Assembly: GCA_024398635.1 (NCBI GenBank)
Contig: JAKSIV010000011.1
Span: 1-64,000 of the forward strand
DNA: 64,000 nt
Direction: 5' to 3'
DNA from: Bacteroidaceae bacterium
GTDB taxonomy: Bacteria; Bacteroidota; Bacteroidia; Bacteroidales; Bacteroidaceae
The position numbers were made by a program, and so were the translations under genes. Shown one piece after another: positions 47,101 to 55,524 of this stretch. The notes under the pieces were generated by a model. It saw nothing but the letters and a program-made list of their open reading frames with translations. It did not search any database and was not told where the DNA came from. Positions within the stretch are counted from its first letter, which is position 1, and each line of letters begins with the position of its first letter.

Positions 47101-47616
47101 GCCGTAGAGCTGCTTGAGCAGCCACCACAGGGTCTCGATGTAACGGTTATCGTATGTGATGTAGGGATTGTCAAGGTCCACCCAGTAACCTATCTTCTGT
47201 GTAAGGTCACTCCAGTGCTCCTTGTATTTCATTACCTCGGTACGGCAGTTCATGTTGTAGTCATCGACCGAGATCTTCTTTCCGATATCCTCCTTTGTTA
47301 TACCGAGCTTTTTCTCAACTCCAAGTTCAACCGGCAGTCCGTGGGTATCCCAACCGGCCTTGCGGTTAACCTGATAGCCGCACATGGTCTTGTAGCGGCA
47401 GAAAGTGTCCTTTATGGTACGGGCCATTACGTGGTGTATACCGGGCATTCCGTTAGCCGAGGGAGGTCCCTCATAGAATACGAAAGAAGGACATCCTTCA
47501 CGCTCCTTTATGCTGCGTGCAAAAAGATCCTCCTTCTGCCAGTCTTCCAACACTTCCCTGTTGACCTTTGACAGTTCAAGCTGTCCACGCTCAGCGAATT
47601 TTTTCATTATAATCAT
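44122..47616 (-). CDS. ileS: Isoleucyl-tRNA synthetase
   Basis: The 1164-residue class I synthetase charges tRNA-Ile. The HIGH-equivalent is PSANGMPGIHH near the N-terminus and the KMSKR loop is NKMSKRLGN. The editing (CP1) domain, anticodon-binding domain and a long C-terminal region are all present, as in eukaryote-like IleS forms of Bacteroidetes. ATG codons at 47616 and 47607 are both possible starts; the second (MKKFAERGQL) fits the family better. A minus-strand TAAATTTG at 47672-47679 may be the -7 box. It heads the ileS-dksA-lspA-DUF4296 operon. Confidence 0.96.
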   Translation of the reverse strand: MIIMKKFAERGQLELSKVNREVLEDWQKEDLFARSIKEREGCPSFVFYEGPPSANGMPGIHHVMARTIKDTFCRYKTMCGYQVNRKAGWDTHGLPVELGVEKKLGITKEDIGKKISVDDYNMNCRTEVMKYKEHWSDLTQKIGYWVDLDNPYITYDNRYIETLWWLLKQLYGKGYLYKGYTIQPYSPAAGTGLSSHELNQPGCYRDVKDTTVTAQFEMTDPKPEMTGWGTPVFLAWTTTPWTLPSNTALCVGNKIDYVAVRTYNPYNGQPVTAVMAKERLSAYLDPKGAELALDSYNQGDKVVPYQIVAEYKGSDLVGMRYKQLFPWVKPVSKAEDGSIQISDAGFRVIPGDYVTTEDGTGIVHIAPAFGADDAFVAKAAGIPSLFMVNRKMETRPMVDFTGKYWLMDELDPDFVKNCIDKDLYTEYQGAYVKNAYDPKFNVGGKYDEAAASKDEDLNVYICIRMKQAGTAFKIEKHVHNYPHCWRTDKPVIYYPLDSWFIKASAARERMMELNGTIKWKPESTGTGRFGKWLENLNDWNLSRSRYWGTPLPIWRNDEGDELCIGSVEELYNEIEKAVKAGVMKSNPFKEKGFQPGVYTAANYDKIDLHRPYVDDIVLVSDAGRVMKRELDLIDVWFDSGAMPFAQMHYPFENKELIDNGTVFPADFIAEGVDQTRGWFYTLHAIATMVKNSVSFKTVISNGLVLDKNGNKMSKRLGNAVDPFQEIEQFGSDALRWYMITNAQPWDNLKFDEEGVKDVTRKFFGTLHNTYKFFAQYANVDGFDNSATQIAVAERPVMDRWILSELNSLTKDVRESLDDYEPTRAGRLITNFVNDYLSNWYVHLTRDRYWGSSMSTDKLAAYQTLYTCLETVSRLMSPIAPFYADRLYRDLTAVADPKAAKSVHLALYPVCDESLVDKELETRMELAQKLTSMVLALRKRDDVKINVRKPLQKILIPVTAELRSHLEPVKELIRDQVNVKEIEFVEGATSVLVKKVKCNFKILGKKFGALMKGVAAAVQNMSQEDVARLEQEGSFTFDINGTPATVDTTEVEIFSEDIPGWVVANEGTLTVALDIQLTDELKREGIARELKKRIQDSRKQNGLEITDRIRVRLNSDTETDAAVREYEDWIKSQVLADSIELVPGMEQGEDISFDDYTFKLQIEKI

Positions 47617-47671
47617 CTAATATTCAAACTATTGTAACATTATCACAGGACCCCCGCCCCGTAATTTGCCG

Positions 47672-47679
47672 CAAATTTA
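47672..47679 (-). promoter_or_regulatory. Candidate -7 box for the ileS operon
   Basis: The minus strand reads TAAATTTG about 55 bases before the ileS start. A less perfect rightward box for hisH (TAACTTCG, 47724-47731) lies nearby, so the intergenic stretch is a divergent promoter region. No T-box type leader is visible. Confidence 0.35.
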
Positions 47680-47758
47680 CTCATTTTATTATTAAGTTTG
47701 AAAATGGTAGACATCATTTTTAGTAACTTCGCGGCTGAAAAACGGATACCGACACTCT

Positions 47759-48349
47759 ATGAACATAGCAATAGTCAAATACAATGCCGGAAACATACAC
47801 TCGGTCATCAATGCGCTGGGAAGGCTCGGCGTAAAAGCGTTGCTGACAGGCAGTGAGGAGGAGCTCAGGAAGGCCGACAAAGTGATATTTCCCGGTGTCG
47901 GTGAGGCCAGCACCACCATGGATTACCTCCGTGCCCACAATCTGGACCGCATAATCAGGGACCTTAAGCAACCCGTATTGGGAATCTGTCTGGGCCAGCA
48001 GCTTATGTGCAGTCGCAGCGAGGAGGGTAATGCAGAGTGCCTGGGCATATTTGACGTTCCGGTACTGAAATTCCAGCCGCAAAGGCATGAGGACAAGGTT
48101 CCGCATATGGGATGGAACACCATTGATACTGACGGCAAGGGCATATTCAAGGGATTCGATAAGCCCGAGTACGTTTATTTTGTACACAGTTTCTACGTCC
48201 CGGTATGTGAGTGTACCGCCGCAAAGACCGATTACATACTCCCGTTCAGCGCATCACTCCATAAGGACAACTTTTACGCAACCCAGTTCCACCCCGAGAA
48301 GAGCGGCGGCACAGGAGAGCGTATACTTAAGAATTTTCTTGACATTTAA
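47759..48349 (+). CDS. hisH: Imidazole glycerol phosphate synthase glutaminase subunit
   Basis: The 196-residue class I amidotransferase supplies ammonia to HisF. The nucleophile cysteine is in GICLGQQLM, and the His-Glu pair is in TQFHPEKSG. Length and fold match HisH. It is the first gene of a run that continues with hisA four bases later. The order hisH-hisA-hisF-hisIE is a partial histidine operon; hisG, hisD, hisC and hisB are not in the window. Confidence 0.96.
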   Translation: MNIAIVKYNAGNIHSVINALGRLGVKALLTGSEEELRKADKVIFPGVGEASTTMDYLRAHNLDRIIRDLKQPVLGICLGQQLMCSRSEEGNAECLGIFDVPVLKFQPQRHEDKVPHMGWNTIDTDGKGIFKGFDKPEYVYFVHSFYVPVCECTAAKTDYILPFSASLHKDNFYATQFHPEKSGGTGERILKNFLDI

Positions 48350-48352
48350 AAC

Positions 48353-49075
48353 ATGGATATCATTCCTGCAATAGATATTATCGACGGCAAATGCGTAAGG
48401 CTCACCAAAGGTGACTACAACGCCTGCAAGACATACAGCGACAACCCGCTGGATATGGCTCTGCGCTTTCAGAATGCAGGTATCCGCAGACTCCATCTGG
48501 TGGATCTGGACGGAGCCAAAAGCAAGCATATAGTAAACTACCCCACCCTTGAAGCGATTGCCGGGCACACAGACCTTACGGTTGACTTTGGAGGCGGAAT
48601 CAAATCCACCAGCGACCTTGAAACCGCTCTTGGATGCGGAGCCTCAATGGTAACCATAGGCAGCACCGCCGTTACTGATCCGGATCTGATGGCCAGGTGG
48701 ATTGAGGACTTTGGCCAGGAGCACATAATACTTGGAGCCGATGCCCGCGACGGAAAGATATCGGTCAACGGATGGAAGGAGGACAGTACACTGTTGCTGA
48801 GCGACTTTATCCGTGATTATATGGAGAAAGGCATAACTCAAGTGCTTTGTACGGACATCAATAAGGACGGCATGCTGCAAGGCCCGTCAACTGACCTGTA
48901 CCGCAGCCTGCTCAAGGAGTTCCCGGGCATATACCTGATTGCCAGCGGTGGCGTAAGTTCAGCCGATGACCTCATTCAGCTCAAGCTGGCTGGACTGCCC
49001 GCAGCCATAGTAGGCAAAGCTTACTATGAGGGGCGCATAACGCTTGAGCAACTTTCACAACTAAGCCAAGAGTAA
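48353..49075 (+). CDS. hisA: ProFAR isomerase (phosphoribosylformimino-AICAR-P isomerase)
   Basis: The 240-residue TIM barrel performs the Amadori isomerisation in histidine synthesis. The first catalytic aspartate is in IPAIDIIDGKCVRL and the second in TDINKDGMLQGPS. The phosphate-binding loops (FGGGIKST and ASGGVSS) are intact. It lies 3 bases after hisH and 3 bases before hisF. Confidence 0.96.
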   Translation: MDIIPAIDIIDGKCVRLTKGDYNACKTYSDNPLDMALRFQNAGIRRLHLVDLDGAKSKHIVNYPTLEAIAGHTDLTVDFGGGIKSTSDLETALGCGASMVTIGSTAVTDPDLMARWIEDFGQEHIILGADARDGKISVNGWKEDSTLLLSDFIRDYMEKGITQVLCTDINKDGMLQGPSTDLYRSLLKEFPGIYLIASGGVSSADDLIQLKLAGLPAAIVGKAYYEGRITLEQLSQLSQE

Positions 49076-49078
49076 GCC

Positions 49079-49834
49079 ATGTTAGCAAAGAGAATAATAC
49101 CCTGTCTGGATATCTGCAACGGACGCACCGTCAAGGGCACCAACTTTGTAAATCTGCGCGACGCAGGAGACCCCGTGGAACTGGGCAGACTGTACAGCGA
49201 GCAGGGAGCCGACGAACTGACCTTCCTGGATATCACAGCATCCTTCGAGGGACGAAAAACCTTTACAGAATTAGTTGAGCGCATAGCTGCCAACATCTCC
49301 ATACCATTCACCGTAGGAGGAGGCATACACGAGCTCAAGGACGTAGAACGTCTGCTCAAGGCAGGAGCCGATAAGGTATCGGTCAACTCGGCCGCCATCA
49401 AAAATCCACATTTGATTGATGAGATAGCACTCAACTTCGGATCACAGGTATGCGTGGCCGCCATTGATGCCAAGCAGACAGATGACGGATGGCGCTGTTT
49501 CCTTAACGGAGGCCGAGTTCCCACAGACCGTATGTTGTTTGAATGGGCCCGTGAAGCCCAGGAACACGGTGCAGGCGAGATACTCTTTACCAGCATGGAT
49601 CATGACGGCGTTAAGCAGGGATTCGCCAATGAGGCGCTCAGACGTCTTTCAGACGAACTCAGCATACCCGTCATTGCATCGGGCGGAGCAGGCGCCAAGG
49701 AGCATTTCCGCGACGCTTTCCTGGAGGGTCATGCCGATGCCGCACTGGCAGCAAGCGTTTTTCACTTCGGTGAGATACCGATTCCCGAATTAAAGCAGTA
49801 CCTTTGCGGCTTGAAAATTCCTATAAGAATATAA
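49079..49834 (+). CDS. hisF: Imidazole glycerol phosphate synthase cyclase subunit
   Basis: The 251-residue TIM barrel combines ammonia from HisH with PRFAR to give imidazole glycerol phosphate and AICAR. The catalytic aspartates are in [14 protein letters not shown] and [10 protein letters not shown]. The phosphate loops VGGGIHEL and [11 protein letters not shown] are complete. It is related to HisA by gene duplication, and the two lie side by side here. Confidence 0.97.
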   Translation: MLAKRIIPCLDICNGRTVKGTNFVNLRDAGDPVELGRLYSEQGADELTFLDITASFEGRKTFTELVERIAANISIPFTVGGGIHELKDVERLLKAGADKVSVNSAAIKNPHLIDEIALNFGSQVCVAAIDAKQTDDGWRCFLNGGRVPTDRMLFEWAREAQEHGAGEILFTSMDHDGVKQGFANEALRRLSDELSIPVIASGGAGAKEHFRDAFLEGHADAALAASVFHFGEIPIPELKQYLCGLKIPIRI

Positions 49835-49846
49835 TTATACCATAAG

Positions 49847-50443
49847 ATGGATATAAATTTTGAAAAAATGGGCGGTCTTGTACCCGCCATCATTCAGGAC
49901 AATGTTACACGCAAGGTCCTGATGCTGGGCTTCATGAACAAGGAGGCCTATGAAAAGACCGTAGAGACCGGAAAAGTCACATTCTGGAGCCGCACCAGAA
50001 ACTGCCTTTGGACCAAAGGCGAGACCAGCGGCAACTATCTGAACATAAAGGAGATACTCCTGGACTGTGATCAGGACACCCTGCTCATAAAGGCTCGCCC
50101 CGAGGGCCCTGTATGCCACACCGGCGCAGACACCTGCTGGAACGAGCAGAACTCGGTGGACCTGAATTTTCTGTCATACCTGCAGGATTTCATTGACCGC
50201 CGTCACAAGGAGATGCCCGAGGGCTCATACACCACATCTCTCTTTAAGAGCGGCGTAAACCGCATGGCGCAGAAGGTGGGAGAGGAAGCCGTAGAGACAG
50301 TTATTGAGGCCACCAACGGCACTGATGACCGTCTTATCTATGAGGCATCGGACCTGATATATCACCTTATCGTACTGCTTACCTCAAAGGGACACCGCAT
50401 TGAGGAACTGGCAGCCGAACTGGTAAAACGCCACAAGGAATAA
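49847..50443 (+). CDS. hisIE: Bifunctional PRA-CH / PRA-PH (HisI-HisE)
   Basis: The 198-residue fusion carries out steps 2 and 3 of histidine synthesis. The N-terminal cyclohydrolase (about 1-110) has the signatures FWSRTRNCLWTKGE and the zinc ligands in LDCDQDTLL and CHTGADTCW. The C-terminal pyrophosphohydrolase (about 115-198) has the helical motif KVGEEAVETVIEA and ends in KRHKE. It starts 12 bases after hisF. Confidence 0.96.
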   Translation: MDINFEKMGGLVPAIIQDNVTRKVLMLGFMNKEAYEKTVETGKVTFWSRTRNCLWTKGETSGNYLNIKEILLDCDQDTLLIKARPEGPVCHTGADTCWNEQNSVDLNFLSYLQDFIDRRHKEMPEGSYTTSLFKSGVNRMAQKVGEEAVETVIEATNGTDDRLIYEASDLIYHLIVLLTSKGHRIEELAAELVKRHKE

Positions 50444-50459
50444 ACCTTAATAAAAACCG

Positions 50460-51158
50460 ATGGAAATAATTGATTACCGTAACGTTGAGGTCCGCCAGGA
50501 GGATATGTTCGTCCTGGGAGACGTCACATTTACCGTACAGGAAGGTGATTTTGTCTATCTTATAGGCAAGGTGGGCTCCGGAAAGAGTTCCCTTTTCAAG
50601 ACCCTGTACTGTGAATTGGACGTGCTTTGCCCTATGCCGGACAGCCATGCCATTGTCCTGGGCATGAACCTGATGACAATGAAGAAGCGCCAGGTTCCGG
50701 TTCTGCGCCGTCAGATGGGAATAGTGTTCCAGGATTTCCAACTGCTCACAGACCGCAACGTATTCGATAATCTTAGTTTCGTACTCAAATCCACCGGTTG
50801 GAAAGACAAGAAGCTCATCCATCAGAAGATTTTCCAGGTACTGGGATTGGTAGGCATGGACACAAAAGGCTACAAGATGCCGCATGAACTTTCCGGCGGA
50901 GAGCAGCAGCGCATATGCATAGCCCGTGCACTTCTGAATGATCCCAAACTCATTCTGGCCGATGAGCCCACCGGCAATCTGGACCCCGAGACAGGACGTC
51001 AGATCATGGAGATCCTGCACAAGGTGGGCCAGAACGGGACCACCATACTTATGATTACGCACAACCTGCAGTGGATTGACGAATTCCCCGGCCGCGTATT
51101 CAAATGTCAGGACCGCAAGCTGATTGTGGATTCCGAGTCCAGAACAATCGAGAATTGA
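50460..51158 (+). CDS. ftsE: FtsE-like ABC transporter ATP-binding protein
   Basis: The 232-residue ATPase has Walker [11 protein letters not shown], signature [15 protein letters not shown], Walker [13 protein letters not shown] and the switch histidine in MITHN. It is closest to FtsE, which with FtsX controls peptidoglycan hydrolases at the division site. In Bacteroidales this gene is typically found away from ftsX, between histidine and lysine genes, as here. No permease is next to it, so FtsE rather than a LolD-type partner is likely but not certain. Confidence 0.85.
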   Translation: MEIIDYRNVEVRQEDMFVLGDVTFTVQEGDFVYLIGKVGSGKSSLFKTLYCELDVLCPMPDSHAIVLGMNLMTMKKRQVPVLRRQMGIVFQDFQLLTDRNVFDNLSFVLKSTGWKDKKLIHQKIFQVLGLVGMDTKGYKMPHELSGGEQQRICIARALLNDPKLILADEPTGNLDPETGRQIMEILHKVGQNGTTILMITHNLQWIDEFPGRVFKCQDRKLIVDSESRTIEN

Positions 51159-51176
51159 CCTAAACACGACAATAAC

Positions 51177-52499
51177 ATGAAAGTATTGAAATTCGGCGGA
51201 ACATCAGTAGGAACTCCGCAGCGAATGAAAGAAGTGAGCCGCCTTATCACTGAGGACGGACAGCAGAAACTGGTAGTCCTGTCTGCCATGTCAGGAACCA
51301 CGAATTCACTGGTAGAGATAGCACAATACCTATACGGCGGAAACAAAGCCGGAGCTGACGATGTAATAAACCGTCTGCGTGCCAAATACTATGCCCACGT
51401 ACCCGAACTGCTCTCCAAAAAAGAGAATCAGGATGACGTACAGAAGTTCCTTGAAGACAAGTTCACATACCTGCAGTCATTCTCCAAGGAGCAGTTTACT
51501 GAGAAGGAGGAGAAAATCATACTCGCCCAGGGTGAGCTTATTTCAACATACATGGTAACCAGTTACCTTAAGGAGCAAGGCATTAAGGCCGCTCTCCTGC
51601 CCGCCCTGGATTTCATGAAGACCGATGCCGACGCCGAGCCCGACATGCAGTTCATTGCCGAAAAGGCTGCCGCACAACTCAAGTCAGTCCCCGGCATGCA
51701 GATATACATAACACAGGGCTTTATATGCCGCAACTTCCAGGGTGACATAGACAACCTGCAGCGCGGAGGCAGCGACTACACCGCATCCATACTGGGTGCT
51801 GCCATCAAGGCCGATGAGATCCAGATATGGACCGATATTGACGGCATGCACAACAATGATCCCCGTGTAGTTGACAAGACACAGCCCGTACGCCACCTGC
51901 ACTTTGAGGAGGCAGCCGAGCTGGCATACTTTGGAGCCAAGATACTCCACCCCACCTGCATTCAGCCTGCCAAGGCAGCAAACATACCCGTTCGTCTGCT
52001 CAACACCATGGAGCCGTCTGCTCCCGGCACACTGATTGACAACCGCTCGGAGCCCGGCCGCATTGCAGCCGTAGCAGCCAAGGAGAACATCACGGCCATC
52101 AAGATCAAGTCAAGCCGAATGCTTCTGGCACACGGTTTCCTCAAGAAGGTGTTCGAGGTATTCGAGACCTACCGTACATCAATAGACATGATCTGCACAT
52201 CCGAGGTGGGTGTATCAATGTCAATAGACAACACCAAGCATCTGGAGGACATAGTGGCAGAGCTCAAAAAATACGGCACCGTGACTGTTGACAGCGGCAT
52301 GTGCATAGTATGCGTGGTAGGTGATATGGTATGGGAGAATCTGGGATTCGAGTCACGCGCCATGGACGCACTGGCCGACATTCCGGTACGAATGATATCC
52401 TACGGCGGAAGCAACTACAACATTTCATTCCTTATAAGGGAGAGTGACAAAAAAGCAGCCCTCCAGCGGTTGAGCGACGTACTCTTCAACAACAAGTAA
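51177..52499 (+). CDS. lysC: Aspartate kinase (lysine-sensitive type)
   Basis: The 440-residue enzyme makes aspartyl phosphate, the first step toward lysine, methionine and threonine. The N-terminal motif KFGGTSVGT and the segment LQRGGSDYTA belong to the kinase domain (1-280). The C-terminal part has tandem ACT domains (about 300-440; TSEVGVSMSID) for feedback control. It is a monofunctional kinase with no homoserine dehydrogenase. lysA follows 4 bases later, so the pair is a lysine unit. Confidence 0.95.
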   Translation: MKVLKFGGTSVGTPQRMKEVSRLITEDGQQKLVVLSAMSGTTNSLVEIAQYLYGGNKAGADDVINRLRAKYYAHVPELLSKKENQDDVQKFLEDKFTYLQSFSKEQFTEKEEKIILAQGELISTYMVTSYLKEQGIKAALLPALDFMKTDADAEPDMQFIAEKAAAQLKSVPGMQIYITQGFICRNFQGDIDNLQRGGSDYTASILGAAIKADEIQIWTDIDGMHNNDPRVVDKTQPVRHLHFEEAAELAYFGAKILHPTCIQPAKAANIPVRLLNTMEPSAPGTLIDNRSEPGRIAAVAAKENITAIKIKSSRMLLAHGFLKKVFEVFETYRTSIDMICTSEVGVSMSIDNTKHLEDIVAELKKYGTVTVDSGMCIVCVVGDMVWENLGFESRAMDALADIPVRMISYGGSNYNISFLIRESDKKAALQRLSDVLFNNK

Positions 52500-52503
52500 C
52501 AAC

Positions 52504-53622
52504 ATGCGCACACCTTACTATCAGTATGACCTGGGGATACTCCAAAATACCCTCAAGGCAATAGAGGAATGTACAGCAGGCAACCCTGACTGGCACGTTC
52601 ATTATGCTATAAAAGCCAATGCCAACCCTCTGTTGCTCAAACATATCAATGAGTATGGACTGGGAATAGACTGCGTTAGCGGAGGAGAGATTCAGACTGC
52701 TCTTGACAACGGTTTCCCTGCATCATCCATAGTATTCGCAGGCGTAGGCAAGGCCGATTGGGAGATTGACCTGGCGCTCAGTGCAGGTATCCTGTGCTTC
52801 AACGTTGAATCAGAGGCCGAACTTGACGTGATAGCCGAGCGTTGCGCCGCACTGGGCAAGACAGCTCACATTGCTCTGCGTGTAAACCCCGACGTAGATG
52901 CACATACCCACGCCAACATAACCACCGGCAAGGCCGAGAACAAGTTCGGAATAGAGATACCCATGCTCCTGCCAATAATCCGCAAGGCGCAGCAGAATCC
53001 CTGTTTCGTGTTTGAGGGTCTGCATTTCCATATAGGTTCACAGATACTTGACATGGAGCCGTTCCGCCTGCTCTGTCGGAAGGTTAACGATCTGCAGGAT
53101 ATGCTTGAGAAAGAAGGATTCAAGCTTAACAGCATCAATGTAGGAGGCGGTCTGGGTGTTGATTATGTCAATCCCGAGCAGAATCCCGTTCCCAACTTCA
53201 GGGAGTACTTTGACATATTCCGCAACGAACTCAAACTGCGTCCCGGCCAGCAGCTCCACTTTGAGTTGGGCCGTGCCATAGTAGCACAATGCGGACGTCT
53301 TATCACCAAGGTTCTCTACGTAAAACAGGGAACAATAAAGAAGTTCGCAATTGTCGACGCAGGTTTCACTGAACTCATACGCCCCGCACTCTACGGAGCG
53401 CATCACAAGATAGTTAACCTGACATCAGACGGCCCGCTCCAGAAGTACAATGTGGTTGGTCCCATCTGCGAATCATCGGACGTATTCGGAAAGGACGAAT
53501 TGCTGACGGAGGTTCACCGCGGTGACCTGATAGCACTCATGTCTGCCGGCGCATACGGAGAAGCTATGGCTTCCCAGTACAATTGCCGGCCGTTGCCAAA
53601 GGCTGAACAAGGAGAGTTCTGA
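52504..53622 (+). CDS. lysA: Diaminopimelate decarboxylase
   Basis: The 372-residue PLP enzyme removes CO2 from meso-diaminopimelate to make lysine. The PLP lysine is in HYAIKANANP. The glycine-rich phosphate loop is INVGGGLGVDY, and the C-terminal active-site cysteine is in GPICESSDVF. It is a little shorter than E. coli LysA but has all domains. Its TGA stop directly abuts the stop of the convergent gene (TGATCA), leaving no intergenic terminator. Confidence 0.95.
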   Translation: MRTPYYQYDLGILQNTLKAIEECTAGNPDWHVHYAIKANANPLLLKHINEYGLGIDCVSGGEIQTALDNGFPASSIVFAGVGKADWEIDLALSAGILCFNVESEAELDVIAERCAALGKTAHIALRVNPDVDAHTHANITTGKAENKFGIEIPMLLPIIRKAQQNPCFVFEGLHFHIGSQILDMEPFRLLCRKVNDLQDMLEKEGFKLNSINVGGGLGVDYVNPEQNPVPNFREYFDIFRNELKLRPGQQLHFELGRAIVAQCGRLITKVLYVKQGTIKKFAIVDAGFTELIRPALYGAHHKIVNLTSDGPLQKYNVVGPICESSDVFGKDELLTEVHRGDLIALMSAGAYGEAMASQYNCRPLPKAEQGEF

Positions 53623-54678
53623 TCAGAATTTCCAGAGCAGACCTACCGATACGGGCACATCCCAATAGAGTTCGCCCTGATAGTCTGTTATTGCTGCGCC
53701 TGCCCTAAGGTCAAGTGCCAGGTTCCTGGTCATGAATATATCATAGCCCAACTGGCAGGAAATAAAGTTCTCTCTATGGTTATAGATGGCTGGCTTGGCG
53801 CGGAACGACAGGGAGAAAGCGCCTATGTCCAGTCCTGCACCCAGGCTCCATGTGAAACCGGGATCATACATACCTTTCTCAAACAATGATCCCGTAGCGT
53901 AACCCAAGTCTCCCAGGAGAGATACTCCGCCACGGTTACCCAAGCGGCATTTCAATTCCAACACATCACGTATATTACCAGTCTGGGTAAAGATCTGGAA
54001 CTGAGGAGAGACAGATACGTACGGGAACCTGTCATCGGGAACGTTCCAGTTCTTTACGACACCTACTATCATTCCGGCCGATGCCACTGCCACTGCGGCT
54101 GCACCAATCAGAAGCGCATCATCATCAACCTCTTTGAGATCCACACCTGGTGAGGATGTACGTTTTGGAGTTGAATGCGTCTTGCTGTATCGGCTCGAAT
54201 TGGCGGGAGTCCAGTTGTCATAGTGACGACCGTCATAATATCGGGCCCTGTGGTAGACGTCAAACCAGAACAGGTCATGATAGAAATCAAAAAGATCTAC
54301 CAGCAGCATGGCCAACACAGGGTCATCCGGATCACTGGTGCTGTATTTCTTACCTTCGGCATCAACAGTGCTGTATATTATGTTATCCACTACAACCTCC
54401 TTGACCGGTTTCTCCACCGGTGCGGGATCATGCACCTGGGCCACAGTATCGGGCATAAAGAGGTCATACATCACTGATTCGGTCTTATCCTTGTATTTGA
54501 AATGGAACTGAGCCGTAACCTCGGCGGGACAGTTCTTATACATGGTAAGATAGTCACGGCCGTCATCGGCGGTAACCACCTCACCCCATACCATTATATT
54601 ACTCTTATCCTTCTTTTTTCCATACACGGCAGTAAGCGGAAGCATTACAGCCATCATAAGAATCATAAGTTTTTTCAT
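53623..54678 (-). CDS. Exported protein with predicted beta-barrel C-terminus, unknown function
   Basis: The 351-residue protein has a signal peptide (to about residue 20, TAVYG). A charged N-terminal half carries an aromatic, acidic stretch (LFDFYHDLFWFDVYHRARYY). One hydrophobic glycine/alanine segment lies near residues 190-210 (LLIGAAAVAVASAGMIVG). The last 140 residues form alternating strands ending in LLWKF, as in outer-membrane barrels. I recognise no family. It diverges from the following gene and abuts lysA tail to tail. Confidence 0.65.
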   Translation of the reverse strand: MKKLMILMMAVMLPLTAVYGKKKDKSNIMVWGEVVTADDGRDYLTMYKNCPAEVTAQFHFKYKDKTESVMYDLFMPDTVAQVHDPAPVEKPVKEVVVDNIIYSTVDAEGKKYSTSDPDDPVLAMLLVDLFDFYHDLFWFDVYHRARYYDGRHYDNWTPANSSRYSKTHSTPKRTSSPGVDLKEVDDDALLIGAAAVAVASAGMIVGVVKNWNVPDDRFPYVSVSPQFQIFTQTGNIRDVLELKCRLGNRGGVSLLGDLGYATGSLFEKGMYDPGFTWSLGAGLDIGAFSLSFRAKPAIYNHRENFISCQLGYDIFMTRNLALDLRAGAAITDYQGELYWDVPVSVGLLWKF

Positions 54679-54786
54679 ATCTCAGCAGATTTTCATATCC
54701 GATGCGAAGATACTCAGGATAGTTTACCCGCAAACGGGAATTTTCCTAAAACAACAGGGGGAAAACCCTATTCATTGAAAAAGCCT

Positions 54787-54794
54787 TATTTTTG
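54787..54794 (+). promoter_or_regulatory. -7 box very close to a start codon
   Basis: TATTTTTG matches TAnnTTTG and ends only 7 bases before the ATG at 54802, so transcription would begin almost at the start codon. No good -33 TTTG is in place. Confidence 0.35.
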
Positions 54795-54801
54795 TACTCT
54801 G

Positions 54802-55524
54802 ATGAGACTTGCTTTCACCCTGATAACCGGAGTGATTATGTGCACACCCGTCTGTGCACAGTCATATTCTTCAACGCCCCCTGCCACAGAGCGTCTGCAG
54901 GGCAATGTCTCATATTTTGAAGAGACCACATTCAATGTGTGGAGTATCCGTCTCAACACCTCCCAGGGCAATGAAAGCGTAAGCAGCATAAAACGTCCGG
55001 AAAGCATAGTATGTCATGTTTTCGATGCCCATGGGCTTGAAACCGTGACAACCCGATATGTCCAGCGTGATGCCAATGTGGGTAGCATAGGTCAGGATGA
55101 TGAAGGGAACATAAACTTCATAGCGAATGATATAAGCCGCTCCGTTCCCGATACCCGAACCATTATGACATACGATGAGCATGGGACACTCCTTACCCGC
55201 AGCACATGGAGTTTCAATCTGGGAGACAGCACCCTGATATCATCAGGTACAGACAGCATCGGTACATACAGATATGATTCGGACCGGTTTCTGGTCAGAT
55301 ACACAGACCAGGACGGAATGATGGTCAGGTACTATTACAACGAACGCGGTCACCTGACAAGGCAGTCTTCCGAATGGAAGGACGGCGGGGTGCTCAACAT
55401 CATATTTGAGGATTTTGAGTATGATGAATACGGCAACTGGATAAGGTGTGTACGCAAAGTTAAAGACCCGGGTGAGCCACCCAGGTCTGTCAAAATCATA
55501 GAGAGGTCTTATATTTTCCGTTAA
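54802..55524 (+). CDS. Secreted protein of unknown function with RHS/YD-like strands
   Basis: The 240-residue product starts at the ATG at 54802, which gives a complete signal peptide (FTLITGVIMCTPVCAQ). The frame extends upstream, but that part is not protein-like. The mature region has repeated YD-like units (TYDEHGTLLTRSTW, RYDSDRFLVRYTDQDG, YYNERGHLTRQSS, EYDEYGNWIRC), a pattern shared with RHS-type and other Bacteroidetes secreted repeats. It carries no toxin or polymorphic tip. It overlaps rmuC tail to tail by four bases. Function unknown. Confidence 0.7.
   Translation: MRLAFTLITGVIMCTPVCAQSYSSTPPATERLQGNVSYFEETTFNVWSIRLNTSQGNESVSSIKRPESIVCHVFDAHGLETVTTRYVQRDANVGSIGQDDEGNINFIANDISRSVPDTRTIMTYDEHGTLLTRSTWSFNLGDSTLISSGTDSIGTYRYDSDRFLVRYTDQDGMMVRYYYNERGHLTRQSSEWKDGGVLNIIFEDFEYDEYGNWIRCVRKVKDPGEPPRSVKIIERSYIFR

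Noticed and set aside
50379..51167. Long open frame of 262 codons opposite ftsE
   Set aside because: It is antisense to clear ABC ATPase motifs; the product looks like a reading of biased codons in reverse.
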